This document shows, one piece after another, positions 63,190-64,000 of a stretch of DNA of 64,000 bases (its first letter is position 1; the number at the start of each line of letters is the position of its first letter). Below the pieces are notes generated by a model. The model searched no databases. It was not told the origin of the DNA and saw only the letters and a program-made list of their open reading frames with translations. The stretch comes from Deltaproteobacteria bacterium (GTDB lineage Bacteria; Myxococcota; UBA727; VGSZ01): contig JACOUT010000003.1 of the NCBI GenBank assembly GCA_016177705.1, forward strand, positions 1-64,000, given 5' to 3'. Both the position numbers and the translations under genes were made by a program.

Positions 63190-63378
63190 GAGGCCTCCAA
63201 TGCTGGAGGTACAAGTCGATTTCTTTGGCAGATCTCCCCAGCTCGCCTGTGGCACGTCGCGTGCGCCGGTCACAGCGCGCACGTCGTCGCGACCGCCGTT
63301 ATCCGACCGAGCAAGGAGCTCGACCGCCGGACGCGACGGTCCGCAACCGAGACCGCGCGACGCAAGGCGAAGCGAGCG

Positions 63379-64000
63379 TCAGGCCCCGGGCACGTCCTCG
63401 ACGTAGACGAAGAAGCGCGCGCCTCGCGGAGCGACCATTAGCTCCTCCTCGTTGTCGAGCCGCTCGGCCTTCGCGGCGGTCGAGGCGGTCGCGCCCTGGA
63501 TGGCGCGGCGAGCGACGTCGTTTGGCGCGAGGGCCGCCGCGCTACCGAGCAGCGCCTGGGCGGCACCGCCAGCGGCGCCAGCGGCGATGCCAGAGAGCCC
63601 GCCGAGGCTCTTCTCGCCCCCGATCCCCGGGCGCCCGTCGGGGCCGAGCGCGCTCCCCTTCAGCGCCACGTTCCGGCCATTCACGATGGCGAACGAGAAC
63701 TGGATGAGGATGCGCGCGCCCTCGACCCCGGCAGTGCGGCCGTGCAGCTCGGCGCCGCGCGGTAGCTCGAGAGCGCCCACGCGGATCGGTGCCTGCACGA
63801 CGGCGATCACCGGGCCGGCCGGGGCGCTCGCAACGGCATCGGTGACTCGCACGGGCACCCTGACGCCCTCGATCGGCGCGGCAGGCGGCGCCGCCGACGC
63901 TGCGCTCGCGTGGGGCAGCGCAGCAGCGGCGCTCGTGTTGTAGCTGGCGCGCGCGCCGTAGCGCGCCGCGTAGGGGTCGGCCGGCGCCGCGTGCGTGCCG
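63379..64000 (-). CDS. VirB10/TrbI-like protein, C-terminal part
   Basis: The frame is open to the window edge (at least 207 residues). The visible end has the VirB10/TrbI beta-barrel pattern: VPVRVTDAVASAPAGPVIAV, ALELPRGAELHGRT, GARILIQFSFAIVNGRNVAL, ALGPDGRPGIGG and a Gly/Ala helix (LSGIAAGAAGGAAQALLG) at the place of the antenna. VirB10 spans both membranes in type IV secretion systems. Upstream residues are Ala/Pro-rich and include ARYGARASYNTS. No other secretion genes are within the window, so this could be a lone homologue. The N-terminus lies outside. Confidence 0.5.
   Translation of the reverse strand, partial: GTHAAPADPYAARYGARASYNTSAAAALPHASAASAAPPAAPIEGVRVPVRVTDAVASAPAGPVIAVVQAPIRVGALELPRGAELHGRTAGVEGARILIQFSFAIVNGRNVALKGSALGPDGRPGIGGEKSLGGLSGIAAGAAGGAAQALLGSAAALAPNDVARRAIQGATASTAAKAERLDNEEELMVAPRGARFFVYVEDVPGA

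Overview
The window is high-GC bacterial DNA (roughly 70% G+C by eye, strong G/C third-position bias) with no rRNA and no complete tRNA that I can see. The gene content looks like a myxobacterium or a related Myxococcota/deltaproteobacterial lineage. The clues are many lipoproteins with a long Gly-Glu linker right after the lipobox, metazoan-like Cys-rich repeats, thrombospondin type 3 repeats, a PilZ/coiled-coil protein, a hybrid histidine kinase, and secreted or cytosolic proteases. The phylum assignment is inference.

Layout, left to right. Positions 1-7.4 kb hold a partial exported Ala/Pro-rich protein, a small membrane protein, a degenerate receiver/coiled-coil protein, a Lys-rich basic protein, a large Cys-rich lipoprotein, a hybrid histidine kinase and a class II aldolase-like protein. 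Positions 7.5-12.4 kb form an envelope copper/haem cluster: an MbnP-like lipoprotein, an MbnH-like dihaem protein, a YtkA-like lipoprotein and, convergent, a cytochrome cd1 (NirS)-like protein with both usual active-site histidines replaced. Positions 12.4-28 kb are mostly envelope and housekeeping genes: a metallopeptidase, a PilZ protein, a CASTOR/POLLUX-like channel, a thioredoxin, several GEGE-linker lipoproteins, an EEP-family phosphodiesterase and an SbcD-like phosphoesterase. Positions 28-35.2 kb carry an orphan PEP-synthase/PPDK-like protein, a PepSY-type membrane protein and a compact protease group (a small protein, a trypsin-like protease and an overlapping subtilase). Positions 35.3-36.9 kb carry a DUF3368/UPF0175 toxin-antitoxin pair next to a phospholipase-D-like protein.

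The main feature is the island starting near 37.3 kb. At 37337-37381 lies exactly the 3' half of a tRNA-Ala(UGC) gene, from the anticodon loop to CCA, with no 5' half. This is what site-specific integration into a tRNA gene leaves at the distal end of an element, and its orientation places the element to its right. After 0.8 kb of hairpin-rich DNA comes a tightly packed ten-gene operon (38198-57274): dcm, vsr, drmD, drmMI, a PIN_8-like protein, a GHKL ATPase, a Rossmann/methyltransferase-like protein, drmA, drmB, drmC. The drmD/drmMI/drmA/drmB/drmC genes make a complete class 1 DISARM antiphage system. The dcm+vsr head adds a cytosine methylase of the kind more associated with class 2. The three-gene PIN/GHKL/Rossmann cassette between drmMI and drmA is not part of the DISARM core I know and is the strongest candidate for something undescribed. 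Junctions are mostly overlapping stop/start codons, so the genes are probably made together.

From 57.4 kb to the right edge all genes are on the minus strand: an outer-membrane-type protein translationally coupled to a 1,701-residue lipoprotein, and a partial VirB10/TrbI-like protein. I found no second tRNA fragment and no integrase, so the right boundary of the island is not defined and may lie beyond the window.
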